This document shows, piece after piece, positions 9,654-18,060 of a stretch of DNA of 58,290 nucleotides. Numbering within the stretch: the stretch's first letter is position 1; each line of letters begins with the position of its first letter. Both the position numbers and the translations under genes were made by a program. Under the pieces are notes generated by a model. The model was not told the origin of the DNA and did no database searches. It was given only the letters and a program-made list of their open reading frames with translations. Source of the stretch: Verrucomicrobiota bacterium (GTDB lineage Bacteria > Verrucomicrobiota > Kiritimatiellia > RFP12 > UBA1067); contig JAHFSX010000040.1 in the NCBI GenBank assembly GCA_023269675.1, forward strand, positions 1-58,290, read 5' to 3'.

Positions 9654-12600
9654 ATGCTCGCCCGAATCTTCCTTCTGGTTGCTTTAAGCTGCGTCCTGTG
9701 GCCATCCGCAAGCGGCGCCCAGACCTTGCTTGTCCCGCCGGGCGCAGCTTGGAAATTTCTCGATAACGGCTCCAACCAGGGCACGGCCTGGCGCGCGACG
9801 AATTTCAACGACGCCGCGTGGGCCAGCGGCCCTGCGGAACTCGGCTACGGCGACACGTCGGACGGACGCCCGGAACGGACCGTGGTGAGCTATGGCACCA
9901 ACGCCAGCGCCAAATTCATCACGACCTACTTCCGCCACGCCTTCGTCGCCGCTCCCGCCGCCTTCACGAACCTGGTCCTCGGCGCGGTGCGGGATGATGG
10001 CTTCGTGATTTATCTCAACGGCGCGGAGGTCTGGCGAAACAACATGCCGGCCGGCGTCATCGGGTACACGACGCTGGCGTCCACAAGCGTCAGCGGCAAC
10101 GACGAGGCCCTCTTCTTCCGGACCAATCTGAATCCGTCGGCGGTCCGCGCCGGCACCAATGTGTTTGCGGTGGAGATCCACCAGAGCTCCGCCTCGAGCT
10201 CGGACATCAGCTTCGATCTGGCTTTCGCCGGACAAGGTGTCGGCTCGGCGGCGACGGACGCGCTGGCCGTGTTCGTCGCGACAAACGGCAACGACAGCGC
10301 GGCGGGCAGCGCGGCCGACCCGTTTGCCACGCTGGAGCGCGCGCGGGACGCGGTGCGCGCGTATGCGCAGACAGGCTTTCTCCTGCCGGGCGGGGCCGTG
10401 ATCGAGGTGGCGGGCGGGCGCTATGAGCGGTCGTCCACGCTGGAGCTCACGGCCGCGGATTCCGGCACGGCGGCAGGGCCGATTCTCTGGCGGGCGCGGG
10501 CGGGCGAAGAGGTCCGCATCCATGGCGCGCGCCAGCTGCCGCCCGAATGGTTCACCACCGTCTCGAACAGCTCGCCGGTCTGGGCACGGCTGGATGTCGG
10601 CGCGCGCGGGCATGTCATGGGGGTGGATCTGGCGGCGCACGGGATTACCAACTTCGGCACGCTGAGACAGCGCGGATTCGGCTCGTCCTCCACGCTGGCC
10701 GCGCTGGAACTGGTCTTCGATGGCGCGCCGCAGGTACTGGCGCGCTGGCCCGATGTCGGGGAGTCGAGCCTTGATGCGACCAACGGCTTTGCCTACACGT
10801 CTCTCCCGCTGTCCGACACGAGCTTCACCTACGGCGGCAACCGCCCGGCCCGCTGGGGCCAGGCGGAAGACCTCTGGCTCCACGGCTTCTGGCGGTATCA
10901 CTGGGCGGATTTCCACATGAAGGCGAGCCTGGTGGACACGAATTCACGCCTGGTGACACTGACGGCGGCGCCGGGCTATGGCATCACCAACAACATGCCC
11001 TACTACGCCGAGAACCTGCTCGAGGAAATCACGGTGCCCGGCGAATGGTACCTGAACCGCGCCAGCGGCGTCCTCTACTTCTGGCCGCCGGCCGCGCCGA
11101 CCGGGCACGACATACAGGTCTCCATGCTGGAAGCGCCGCTGGTGCGCCTTACCGGGGCCCAGTATGTAACCTGGCGGGACATCACCTTCGAAACGACCCG
11201 CGGCGACCTGCTCGCCATCACTGACGGCAGCAATAACCGCGTGCTGCACTGCACCCTGCGCAACGCCGGCAACTATGCCGCCAAGATCAGCGGCACCCGC
11301 AACGGCGTCAGCGGCTGCGAAATCGCGGCCCCCGGCGACGGCGGCATCAAGCTCTCGGGCGGCGACCGCGCCACGCTGACCGGCGCCGGCAACTACGTGC
11401 GCAACTGCACGATCCACGGCTTCGGCCGCTGGTCCTGGATGTACACCCCCGCCGTCAACTTCAGCGGCGTCGGCCAGACCGTCGCGCACAACCTGCTCTA
11501 CGACTCGCCGCACACCGCCATCCTGTTCGGCGGAGGCAACTGCAATCTCGTGGAACTGAACGAGGTGCGCGACGTCTGCCTCTGGTCCTCCGACGCCGGG
11601 TCGATCTACACCGGCCGCGACTTGGGCGCCCACGGCACAATCATCCGCAACAACTTCGTCCACGACATCGCCGGCCGGTTCGGCGCCGGCTACGGCACGC
11701 ACGGCATCTACCTGGACGACTGCATCGCCGGCATCGAGGTCTTCGGCAACATCTGCTACAAAGTCTCAGGGATGGGCATTCAGCACGGCGGCGGACGGGA
11801 TGACCTGATGCTCAACAACGTGCTCGTCAAGTGCGGCAAGTCGATGGGCTCGGATACGCGCGGCCTGACGTGGGACATGCGCGGCACGTGGGACAACCTG
11901 CAGGCCCTGCCCTACCGCGGCACGATCTGGTCGAACGCCTTTCCCCAGCTGTACGCCATGCCGACCAACTGGACGACGGTCACCAACGGCGCCTGGCTGG
12001 CGCCGCGCGGAACGGTCTTTTCGCGCAACCTCGGTTACAGCAATGCGGTCTGGACTTCCGGCAGCAGCGCGATCGCCTACTTTGCGGAGGTCGCCAACAA
12101 CCTGACCAACAGCAATCCGCTCTTCGCGGACGAGGCCAGACTGGACCTAGCCCTGCGACCCGCTTCGCCCGCGTTCACCATCCCCAGCTTCAAAGATGTC
12201 CCTTTCCATCAGATCGGGCCGGAGACCGACGCGCTTAAGGAGCTTGCCGTGTGGGACTTCCCGACCGCCACGGACCGCTCCGGCTTCTCCGCCGAAGCGC
12301 TGGTCACCGCCAGCGCGCTGACGGTCAGCGGCATAGCCGCCGGCGCCGCGCCGGGCCATCCCACCTGGGCCGTCAGCGTGTCCCCGTCCGAGATGGACGG
12401 GACCAACGAGACCGAGGCCGTCGCCGGCGGCGACTGCTGCGAGGTTACGCTGGCCCCCCTCGCGCGGCAGCGCGTCTCCCTCGCCTCGATCTCTTTCGAG
12501 CACCGCAAGAGCGGCGCAGATGCCGGACCCACGCTGTTTGTCCGCACCAGCGCGGACGGCTACTCCGCCACGCTGGGCTCGGCTACGGCCGCCGGCTCGA

Positions 12601-12803
12601 ATGACTGGAACACAAGCACGTTCGCGCTGTCCGGCGCGGCCAGGCTGCAGAACCGGTCGGCACCCGTCACGCTGCGGATCTACTGTTACCGCTCAGCTAA
12701 CAATCCCGGCACCCAGAGTGTTTCCATCGACACGATCAGCATCAAAGGCGCAGTCCAAACAAGCGGCGGCAGCCGGGTCGCCACCGTGCTGATGCTCGAA
12801 TGA
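9654..12803 (+). CDS. secreted right-handed parallel beta-helix protein
   Basis: A 1049-residue protein with signal peptide MLARIFLLVALSCVLWPSAS ending near AQT, started at ATG 9654 with AGAGG five bases upstream. Residues 25-200 are a beta-sandwich module (WKFLDNGSNQGTAW, AWASGPAELGYGD) often seen at the N-terminus of PVC exoproteins. From about 205 (VFVATNGNDSAAGSAADPF, TLERARDAVR) to about 760 the pattern is that of a parallel beta-helix of the pectate-lyase/GH141-like superfamily, with right-handed repeats such as NNRVLHCTLRNAGNYAAKIS and NLVELNEVRDVC. The last 200 residues are a second beta-sandwich. It probably binds or cleaves a plant or algal polysaccharide; catalytic residues cannot be assigned by eye. 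Confidence 0.75.
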   Translation: MLARIFLLVALSCVLWPSASGAQTLLVPPGAAWKFLDNGSNQGTAWRATNFNDAAWASGPAELGYGDTSDGRPERTVVSYGTNASAKFITTYFRHAFVAAPAAFTNLVLGAVRDDGFVIYLNGAEVWRNNMPAGVIGYTTLASTSVSGNDEALFFRTNLNPSAVRAGTNVFAVEIHQSSASSSDISFDLAFAGQGVGSAATDALAVFVATNGNDSAAGSAADPFATLERARDAVRAYAQTGFLLPGGAVIEVAGGRYERSSTLELTAADSGTAAGPILWRARAGEEVRIHGARQLPPEWFTTVSNSSPVWARLDVGARGHVMGVDLAAHGITNFGTLRQRGFGSSSTLAALELVFDGAPQVLARWPDVGESSLDATNGFAYTSLPLSDTSFTYGGNRPARWGQAEDLWLHGFWRYHWADFHMKASLVDTNSRLVTLTAAPGYGITNNMPYYAENLLEEITVPGEWYLNRASGVLYFWPPAAPTGHDIQVSMLEAPLVRLTGAQYVTWRDITFETTRGDLLAITDGSNNRVLHCTLRNAGNYAAKISGTRNGVSGCEIAAPGDGGIKLSGGDRATLTGAGNYVRNCTIHGFGRWSWMYTPAVNFSGVGQTVAHNLLYDSPHTAILFGGGNCNLVELNEVRDVCLWSSDAGSIYTGRDLGAHGTIIRNNFVHDIAGRFGAGYGTHGIYLDDCIAGIEVFGNICYKVSGMGIQHGGGRDDLMLNNVLVKCGKSMGSDTRGLTWDMRGTWDNLQALPYRGTIWSNAFPQLYAMPTNWTTVTNGAWLAPRGTVFSRNLGYSNAVWTSGSSAIAYFAEVANNLTNSNPLFADEARLDLALRPASPAFTIPSFKDVPFHQIGPETDALKELAVWDFPTATDRSGFSAEALVTASALTVSGIAAGAAPGHPTWAVSVSPSEMDGTNETEAVAGGDCCEVTLAPLARQRVSLASISFEHRKSGADAGPTLFVRTSADGYSATLGSATAAGSNDWNTSTFALSGAARLQNRSAPVTLRIYCYRSANNPGTQSVSIDTISIKGAVQTSGGSRVATVLMLE

Positions 12804-13223
12804 CCGGCTGCGGTGGCCGGGGGGCGTATCAGACATCTGATCTGAAGGTGTTCACCAAAAGACTGTTTGGTGTTCTTTGTGTGCTTCGCGACTGGGTGGT
12901 TAGATGGGTCCAGAATGCAGGAGCGGCTAAGCGACTGGACAGCGCGGCTTCGGCCGGACGGGATACGATCAGACGCTACACCCGCGGATTCGGGACAAGC
13001 GGACCTGTCGCAGACCCGACTGTTATCGGAGCAACGTCATGGAAAACAGGCAAAACCTCGCCCGGAAACTCGCCAAACGGGAGCGCTGTATCGCAGGCCG
13101 TTCCCTGTGCGCTCTCATTGCACGCAGACAGGCGCGCATTCGTGACCGTTTGCGCGGAAGGCCATTTGCGGCCGTTCGGCACGGTTAGAGGGCAGCCCCC
13201 TTCCCGTGCCGGGCCGCGCGGCG
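12804..13223. other. 420-bp region between convergent genes
   Basis: The region separates the stop of the beta-helix gene from the stop of the BspA-like gene. It contains only the weak small reading frame listed separately. A stretch at about 12930-12970 (CGACTGGAC...CGGCTTCGGCC) loosely resembles 17090-17150, which may mark a degraded dispersed repeat; the resemblance is too weak to define ends. No clear terminator with a T-tract was found. Confidence 0.3.
13039..13188 (+). CDS. possible small basic protein (49 residues), doubtful
   Basis: ATG 13039 has CGGAG about nine bases upstream and opens a 49-residue frame (MENRQNLARKLAKRERCIAG then an Arg-rich tail) that is strongly basic and has no membrane segment. 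It sits in a convergent intergenic gap where no gene is required. The Arg-rich composition is also what random high-GC DNA gives, so the ribosome site is the only positive evidence. Confidence 0.18.
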   Translation: MENRQNLARKLAKRERCIAGRSLCALIARRQARIRDRLRGRPFAAVRHG

Positions 13224-16200
13224 TCACGGCATGGTCAGGTGGTAGAAGCGGACGGGCTGATTGGTACAGCCTGGATCGCTGAAGTACGACGCACCGCCTG
13301 TGAGCGTGACGGTGATCAGGTTGGTCCAGTTGGCGGCAGAAAGATCCGTGCAGGCTTCGACCACAACGTCCATATTGGAGGCGCCGGCAATGTTGAAACC
13401 GAACCGATTCCCAGCCATGCCCAAGTTGCCGTCGGCCAGCACCCGCGGCCCCCAAGCCGCGGTCGGTTGCCCGCCCAGCAGTCCGCTCTCCCATCCATGA
13501 GCGTACGGCAGATGATAGATGACAGCACTCCCGGCGTTTAGAAACACATCCGATCCGCCTAGGCTTGGGGCATCGCCACGGAAGTAGAGTCGCGCCTGGC
13601 CACATCCGGCAAACGCATAGTCCTGGATGCTGACGACGCTGCCGGGAATCGAAAAGCTCCGCAGCGCAGTACAATTATCGAAGGCGCCATAGCCGATGTT
13701 GGTGACGCCGACAGGCAGTGCAAGGTTTTGTAACCCCAGACATCGGTTGAACGCATAATCGCCGATGCTGGTTACGCCGGAAGGAAGCGTGATGCCGGTT
13801 AATCCACTGCAATAATGGAACGACCAATTCCCGATGCTGGTAATGCCGGGAGGAAGCGTAATGCCGGTTAATCCGCTGTATTCGAACGCATGATCGCCGA
13901 TGCTGGTGACACCCGCGGGGATCGAAATGCTGGTCATCCACGTGAAGCCGTTGAACAGACTGTCACCCAGGCCGCGCACGGGATGCCCGTCCAATGCTGT
14001 GGGAACGGTCACCGAAGGACAGGGACCGGTGCTATGCGCGCTGTCAGTATAGTAGTTTGTAATAGTGCAGGTGTCGTCGGGGTTGACGCTCCACGCCCAA
14101 CCGTTGACCGTTGCCACGTCCAGGGGACCCTGCTGGTCGCCGCTGAATTTGTGGTTCACGGCGAAATAGTACCTTGCCGGCGCACCGTCCACATCGGTTG
14201 TCGCCAGGGTTACATAGTCGCATTGCCAATCTGAATCCGAGCCGGCCGTATCGGTTTTAATCCAGATTTTCTGGATGGAGCCGAGTTCCCTGTTGGTGGT
14301 GCTGTAGGACATGTTGAACTGATCAAGGTCGTCCTTTTCGAAGGGGTCGTAACCTGAAGTGGTCGCCAGGTCCTTGATGTTGATGTAATCCGTCGTTTGG
14401 CAGGCCCCACCGATTTTCAGCCAGATGTTGCAATCCGTGCCGGCGTCTTTGATGTTCGCGGTTTGCACGGATACGGCAGACTGGCCACGGACCATTCCTA
14501 GCCAGGTGCAGTTGGTCACGATCACGGGATCGAGGATGCCCCAGGACATATTCATCATTCCGTTGGAAATCACGGTCGCGGAGGTGTCGAACTCGACGTC
14601 GCTCTCCTGGCCCGCCTCGCTGGTGACCTTGGAATTCAGGATCTCGATGCGTCCCGAACCCGCCTGCATCGTGGTGGCGCCGCGGGACGTCACAACCAGG
14701 TTGCTCGCATCGCTCACGATGATGTTGGCCCCGTATGCTGCCGAGACGGCGGGCACCCCCGGCCCCTGCACGGTCAATGTTCCCGGGCCGGAGATGGTCA
14801 GGTCCTGGTCCGTCGTAAGCGGAACATCGACGCAGCCCGTAAGACAATTGGCACCCATGGCCACCAGGTTGAGGGGGGCATACGTGTTGGAAAGGATCTG
14901 GCCCTTGTCCACACACTTCAGCCATAGGTTCGATATGACAAGTTGACCGCCATAGGTGGTGATGGAACACCCCGTCATCGTTTTCATATCGCCGCCACCA
15001 ATGATGGTGGCCTCGCCGCCGCAAGTCCGGATCTCCGTGGGGACGTTGCCCGACAGACTGGACAGGTCCGCCGTGTCACCGTCGGCCAGGCGGAATGCGT
15101 CGGGGATGTCTGTTGCTGAGGTCGGGTGGTAACAGTAGCTGTCGGTGCCGTTTCGACTGCCGGGGTCGATGAGCACGTCACAATAAATGTCCATGAACAA
15201 CGCCTGGCTCAAGGGTTTCACCTGTTTATTTGCGAATTCGTATGTGGCGCTATTGCCAGTTAAACAATCGTAAATATCGGTTGCACGTACATCCCTGCTG
15301 TCAACCTGCAAGTATTGCTCCTCAGAGAGTTTCGCCAAAGAAAAATCATTTGCATCCAACAAATACATGCGTATGTCGTGAATTTGAGAGAAGAGTGTAT
15401 CATGGTCTTCTGGGACGGTTTTATACAGCCTGATACCGTCCGCCAGTTGAAGGTCAATCAAGCCCCCGCCGGATGTTCCTGCAAGGAAATCATACGGTGC
15501 ATTGTGCTTGTCGAGCGAAAACAAATTCACAATTTCGGTGTCGGTTCTTGCGCACCGATACCGGCCGTCGCTGGTCCAAGCGTCTGGAACATCGTCCAAC
15601 TCGCAATAGTAGTCACTCGAAGTACCATCGTTCCACTCAGAAACATCGATCACCCTGGGAACTATGGAGATCAGATAACTTCTGTAATCGGCGTTGCAAG
15701 TCACCTTGTAAACGGGCCGAGTACCTCCGGGGAACGGATAGTTCGTCTCGATCGTCCCAGCGAGATAATTCAACCGTTGTTCCGCGTTACTACCGATGTA
15801 ACTATCCGGCAGCAGGGCGGCCATCTCAGCCAAGACGACATTGTTGGTAATGTCCCAACTCATGCCGCTTGCAAGTTCGGCTCCGTGATCCAAGACATTA
15901 TTCTGTTCCAACCATGCCACGTAATTCGTTGCTACCGTGGCCGCGTTATTAGTTACTGCCGTGGCCACGTTGGTGTAAAACTGATACGACCAATACTCCT
16001 TTTCGTAAGTGAAGGCCTTGGTTGACAGGGATTGGATGAAGTTATACAGGGCATACATGTTGCCGTAGGTCTGGTGCCGGAAGGGAACTTCACATGACAG
16101 TAACGCATAGTATTTGTCATATATGGAGGTGCCATATTCAGGATTCGTCTGTTCTTGCACATGTATCAGCACTTGCTGAGGGAAACCATTTTTCATTTGA

Positions 16201-16754
16201 TCATCGGTGGCGAAGGAGTCTATGTAGCCCTGCTGTGCCTCGGTCAACTCCCCAACCACCTGGTTGGTGACCCAGGCACCATTGGTGAAGACAGTTTCGT
16301 AGGTCACACAATTGGTTACAATTGCCATTACTCTCGCGTATTTAAGATCCAAAGTTTTAGCTAGTGTAGTGTTGTCGTCAGTGAGCACTTTCAAGGCGGT
16401 ATTGAAATCTGCGAGCTTGGTCGCGTCTATAAGCACATCAAATTTATCGTCAATGTCATCTTCAAGCGCGCTCACTTGTTGCTGGAGCCCAGTGATCATC
16501 ACCTGCGTTTCTTCAGCCTGGGAGGCGAGTTCCCTCAATTTGTGGCCGGGGAGAATATACAACAGCGCGCCCGTGTATGGATCATGCGTATAGTCGTTCA
16601 GCGCGACCGTACTTTTCAGGACCGAGACTTCCAGAACTTTCTCAACCGCTTTGCCAAGGAGTTCATCAGCTATGTCAATGATTTCCGCGCGCACAGTCGC
16701 GGCGCTGAACGACATAACCGCCACGAGCGCCATCCCCATCAACCGTTTTTTCAT
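13224..16754 (-). CDS. BspA-type leucine-rich-repeat surface protein
   Basis: A 1176-residue exported protein. The start is set at ATG 16754, where MKKRLMGMALVAVMSFSAATVRA is a clear signal peptide; an upstream in-frame start adds 18 non-signal residues. Residues 65-110 are helical and perhaps coiled (ASQAEETQVMITGLQQQVSA). A long unidentified middle carries a beta-helix-like stretch rich in ISG/TVQG/NLVVTS turns (about 560-740). Near the C-terminus are five to six BspA-type LRR_5 repeats (TSISIPAGVTSIGDHAFEYS, LTGITLPSGVTSIGDYAFNR), then LYFRGDAP and a final beta-sandwich ending RFYHLTMP. Base composition is more AT-rich than its neighbours. It is probably a cell-surface adhesin or binding protein; the partner is unknown. 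Confidence 0.75.
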   Translation of the reverse strand: MKKRLMGMALVAVMSFSAATVRAEIIDIADELLGKAVEKVLEVSVLKSTVALNDYTHDPYTGALLYILPGHKLRELASQAEETQVMITGLQQQVSALEDDIDDKFDVLIDATKLADFNTALKVLTDDNTTLAKTLDLKYARVMAIVTNCVTYETVFTNGAWVTNQVVGELTEAQQGYIDSFATDDQMKNGFPQQVLIHVQEQTNPEYGTSIYDKYYALLSCEVPFRHQTYGNMYALYNFIQSLSTKAFTYEKEYWSYQFYTNVATAVTNNAATVATNYVAWLEQNNVLDHGAELASGMSWDITNNVVLAEMAALLPDSYIGSNAEQRLNYLAGTIETNYPFPGGTRPVYKVTCNADYRSYLISIVPRVIDVSEWNDGTSSDYYCELDDVPDAWTSDGRYRCARTDTEIVNLFSLDKHNAPYDFLAGTSGGGLIDLQLADGIRLYKTVPEDHDTLFSQIHDIRMYLLDANDFSLAKLSEEQYLQVDSRDVRATDIYDCLTGNSATYEFANKQVKPLSQALFMDIYCDVLIDPGSRNGTDSYCYHPTSATDIPDAFRLADGDTADLSSLSGNVPTEIRTCGGEATIIGGGDMKTMTGCSITTYGGQLVISNLWLKCVDKGQILSNTYAPLNLVAMGANCLTGCVDVPLTTDQDLTISGPGTLTVQGPGVPAVSAAYGANIIVSDASNLVVTSRGATTMQAGSGRIEILNSKVTSEAGQESDVEFDTSATVISNGMMNMSWGILDPVIVTNCTWLGMVRGQSAVSVQTANIKDAGTDCNIWLKIGGACQTTDYINIKDLATTSGYDPFEKDDLDQFNMSYSTTNRELGSIQKIWIKTDTAGSDSDWQCDYVTLATTDVDGAPARYYFAVNHKFSGDQQGPLDVATVNGWAWSVNPDDTCTITNYYTDSAHSTGPCPSVTVPTALDGHPVRGLGDSLFNGFTWMTSISIPAGVTSIGDHAFEYSGLTGITLPPGITSIGNWSFHYCSGLTGITLPSGVTSIGDYAFNRCLGLQNLALPVGVTNIGYGAFDNCTALRSFSIPGSVVSIQDYAFAGCGQARLYFRGDAPSLGGSDVFLNAGSAVIYHLPYAHGWESGLLGGQPTAAWGPRVLADGNLGMAGNRFGFNIAGASNMDVVVEACTDLSAANWTNLITVTLTGGASYFSDPGCTNQPVRFYHLTMP

Positions 16755-17279
16755 GTTATCAATCTTTGTTAAGAACTGGAAACCTTTGCCGGAATCATAC
16801 CTGAACAACTACTAGAATCAATTGTAAAGCCAGAAGAATACCAGAATGTTGGGAAGAAAGTCCAGCATACGAATAATAATGTGCCTGGCGGTGTAACTTT
16901 GCCTCCTCCCCTTTCCGTTTACACCGATGTAAATACGCATACTATCTGCAGGTGCGCCAGGTCCTCAATGCAGAGTGCCTGGGCGTATCTACGATTCAGA
17001 ACATGAGCTTTCACTAATGCTTCCGTCCCCCAAAGTCCAATCCTTGGGTCCAACGCGCCCACTCCCATTGACCGCCTGGAACCAGATGTGCGACTGGCTG
17101 GTTCGGCTTCAGCCTGCAGAGATTCTGTTCGGCGAAACAACGGCGGCTTCGGGACAATAGGTTCTTCCCCAACCCCACCGTTAGGCCTCTCTTTTCCGCA
17201 AGCATCTCCATTCCCCCTCCGCTCCCTTTTCAGCCAGCCTTAAGGCGGGGGCGCAGATCGCGCGGCAGAGATGCGTTTC
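16755..17279. other. 525-bp intergenic region upstream of the BspA-like gene
   Basis: The region is relatively AT-rich near 16800-16890, as expected for a promoter serving the minus-strand BspA-like gene. An inverted repeat, CGGTGTAA...TTTACACCG, lies at about 16889-16926 and could be an operator or stem. No tRNA, rRNA or convincing reading frame was seen. Confidence 0.35.
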
Positions 17280-17363
17280 TGGGACGCAGGGGACATGTGA
17301 GACGCATGGGACTTGGAACGTGGTGCCCGCCCCCATACGTCCCCTTCGTCGCATTCGTCCCAT
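17280..17363 (-). repeat. GGGACG hairpin repeat, copy 1
   Basis: On the minus strand this reads as alternating GGGACGAAT / GCGACG / GGGGACG words, a loop ATGGGGGCGGGCACCACGT, then the complementary arm ending GCGTCCCA. The stop codon of the four-helix-bundle gene remnant overlaps its first bases. Copy 2 at 17965-18060 has the same loop in the same orientation, so these are two members of one dispersed palindromic family. Confidence 0.75.
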
Positions 17364-17943
17364 CACTCCGGGGGTGCTGGTCGCGTGCCTATGCAACCGG
17401 GGTAGCCGGTGCAGCCCCAGAAGGGCTTTCCCGCGTTGGTTCCTTGACGGGCGGTGCGCTGGCGCATGGGCTTGCCGCAGAGCGGACAGGCGGGCACTGG
17501 CGTTGCGGCCGGCTGCTCCTGGGCGTCGCGGACCTCCAGCCGGGCGCGGGTCATGCGCTCGCGGATGCCGCCCTCTTTGAGAAACGCCTGTTCCTGCTCC
17601 CGGATCTGCTGGTCGAGCAGGTAGCAGGTCTGGGCGCACAGGCACACCATGACGTTGCCGACCACCTCCGGATCGGCGCTCTCGATATGCGGCCGATAGA
17701 TCTCATGTCTCTGTCATAAAGTTCTTGGGGTTTATAAGGTAGGGCGTGCGCTCCTGCGCCGCCGCTGCTCGACGGGTGGCGGCGGCACGGAGTGCTCGCC
17801 CTACCATTTCCCAAAACGGGTGCGCGATCCCAGGCGCACCCAGCGCTCAACCAGATAGTAGGTGGCCAGAAAGACGATCAGCGACTTCCTGTAGCTGTGC
17901 AGGTTCTCGTAGCCGCCGTGCGGCGGAATAAACCCCGGGCTCA
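17363..17943 (-). pseudogene. four-helix-bundle-suffix protein, disrupted
   Basis: Two separated pieces of one gene family are visible. The N-terminal piece starts at ATG 17943, behind GGAGGTG, and reads MSPGFIPPHGGYENLHSYRK then about 25 more residues before a stop at 17801. The C-terminal piece, lacking its own start, reads HEIYRPHIESADPEVV, a helical segment and a C4 zinc-finger module like that of topoisomerase I C-termini (CPLCGKPMRQRT...FWGCTGYPGC), ending at 17363. Intact members have a continuous helical bundle of S23/avd type between these pieces. Here most of it is missing and a 68-bp palindrome sits at the junction, with an in-frame TGA on the other side. The gene is therefore probably inactivated by insertion plus deletion. 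Confidence 0.75.
17738..17805. repeat. 68-bp palindromic element inside the pseudogene
   Basis: The ends are perfect inverted copies (GGTAGGGCG and CGCCCTACC), and an inner pair, TGCGCCGCCGC and GCGGCGGCA, continues the stem around a loop of about 14 bases. Its form is that of a REP/REPIN-type mobile palindrome. It lies exactly at the break in the four-helix-bundle-suffix coding sequence. Confidence 0.75.
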
Positions 17944-17964
17944 TGCGGCACCTCCGTGTGTGTT

Positions 17965-18060
17965 ATGGGACGTAGGGGGACAGGTGGGACGTATGAGACG
18001 CAGGACGTGGTGCCCTGCCCCCATACGTCTCATTCGTCCCCTACGTCTCCTTCGTCCCAT
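17965..18060 (-). repeat. GGGACG hairpin repeat, copy 2
   Basis: This is a 96-bp imperfect palindrome with arms built from TGGGACG, GGAGACGTAGGGGACG and ATGAGACGTATGG words and the complementary arm ending CTACGTCCCAT. The loop (ATGGGGGCAGGGCACCACGT) nearly matches copy 1. On the minus strand it begins inside the last codons of the flavoprotein gene and ends just before the ribosome site of the four-helix-bundle gene. Confidence 0.75.

Noticed and set aside
16975..17160. 61-residue plus-strand frame (ending QPAEILFGETTAASGQ) upstream of the four-helix gene
   Set aside because: No ribosome site and no conserved motif; loose likeness to 12930-12970 is too weak to call a gene or repeat.
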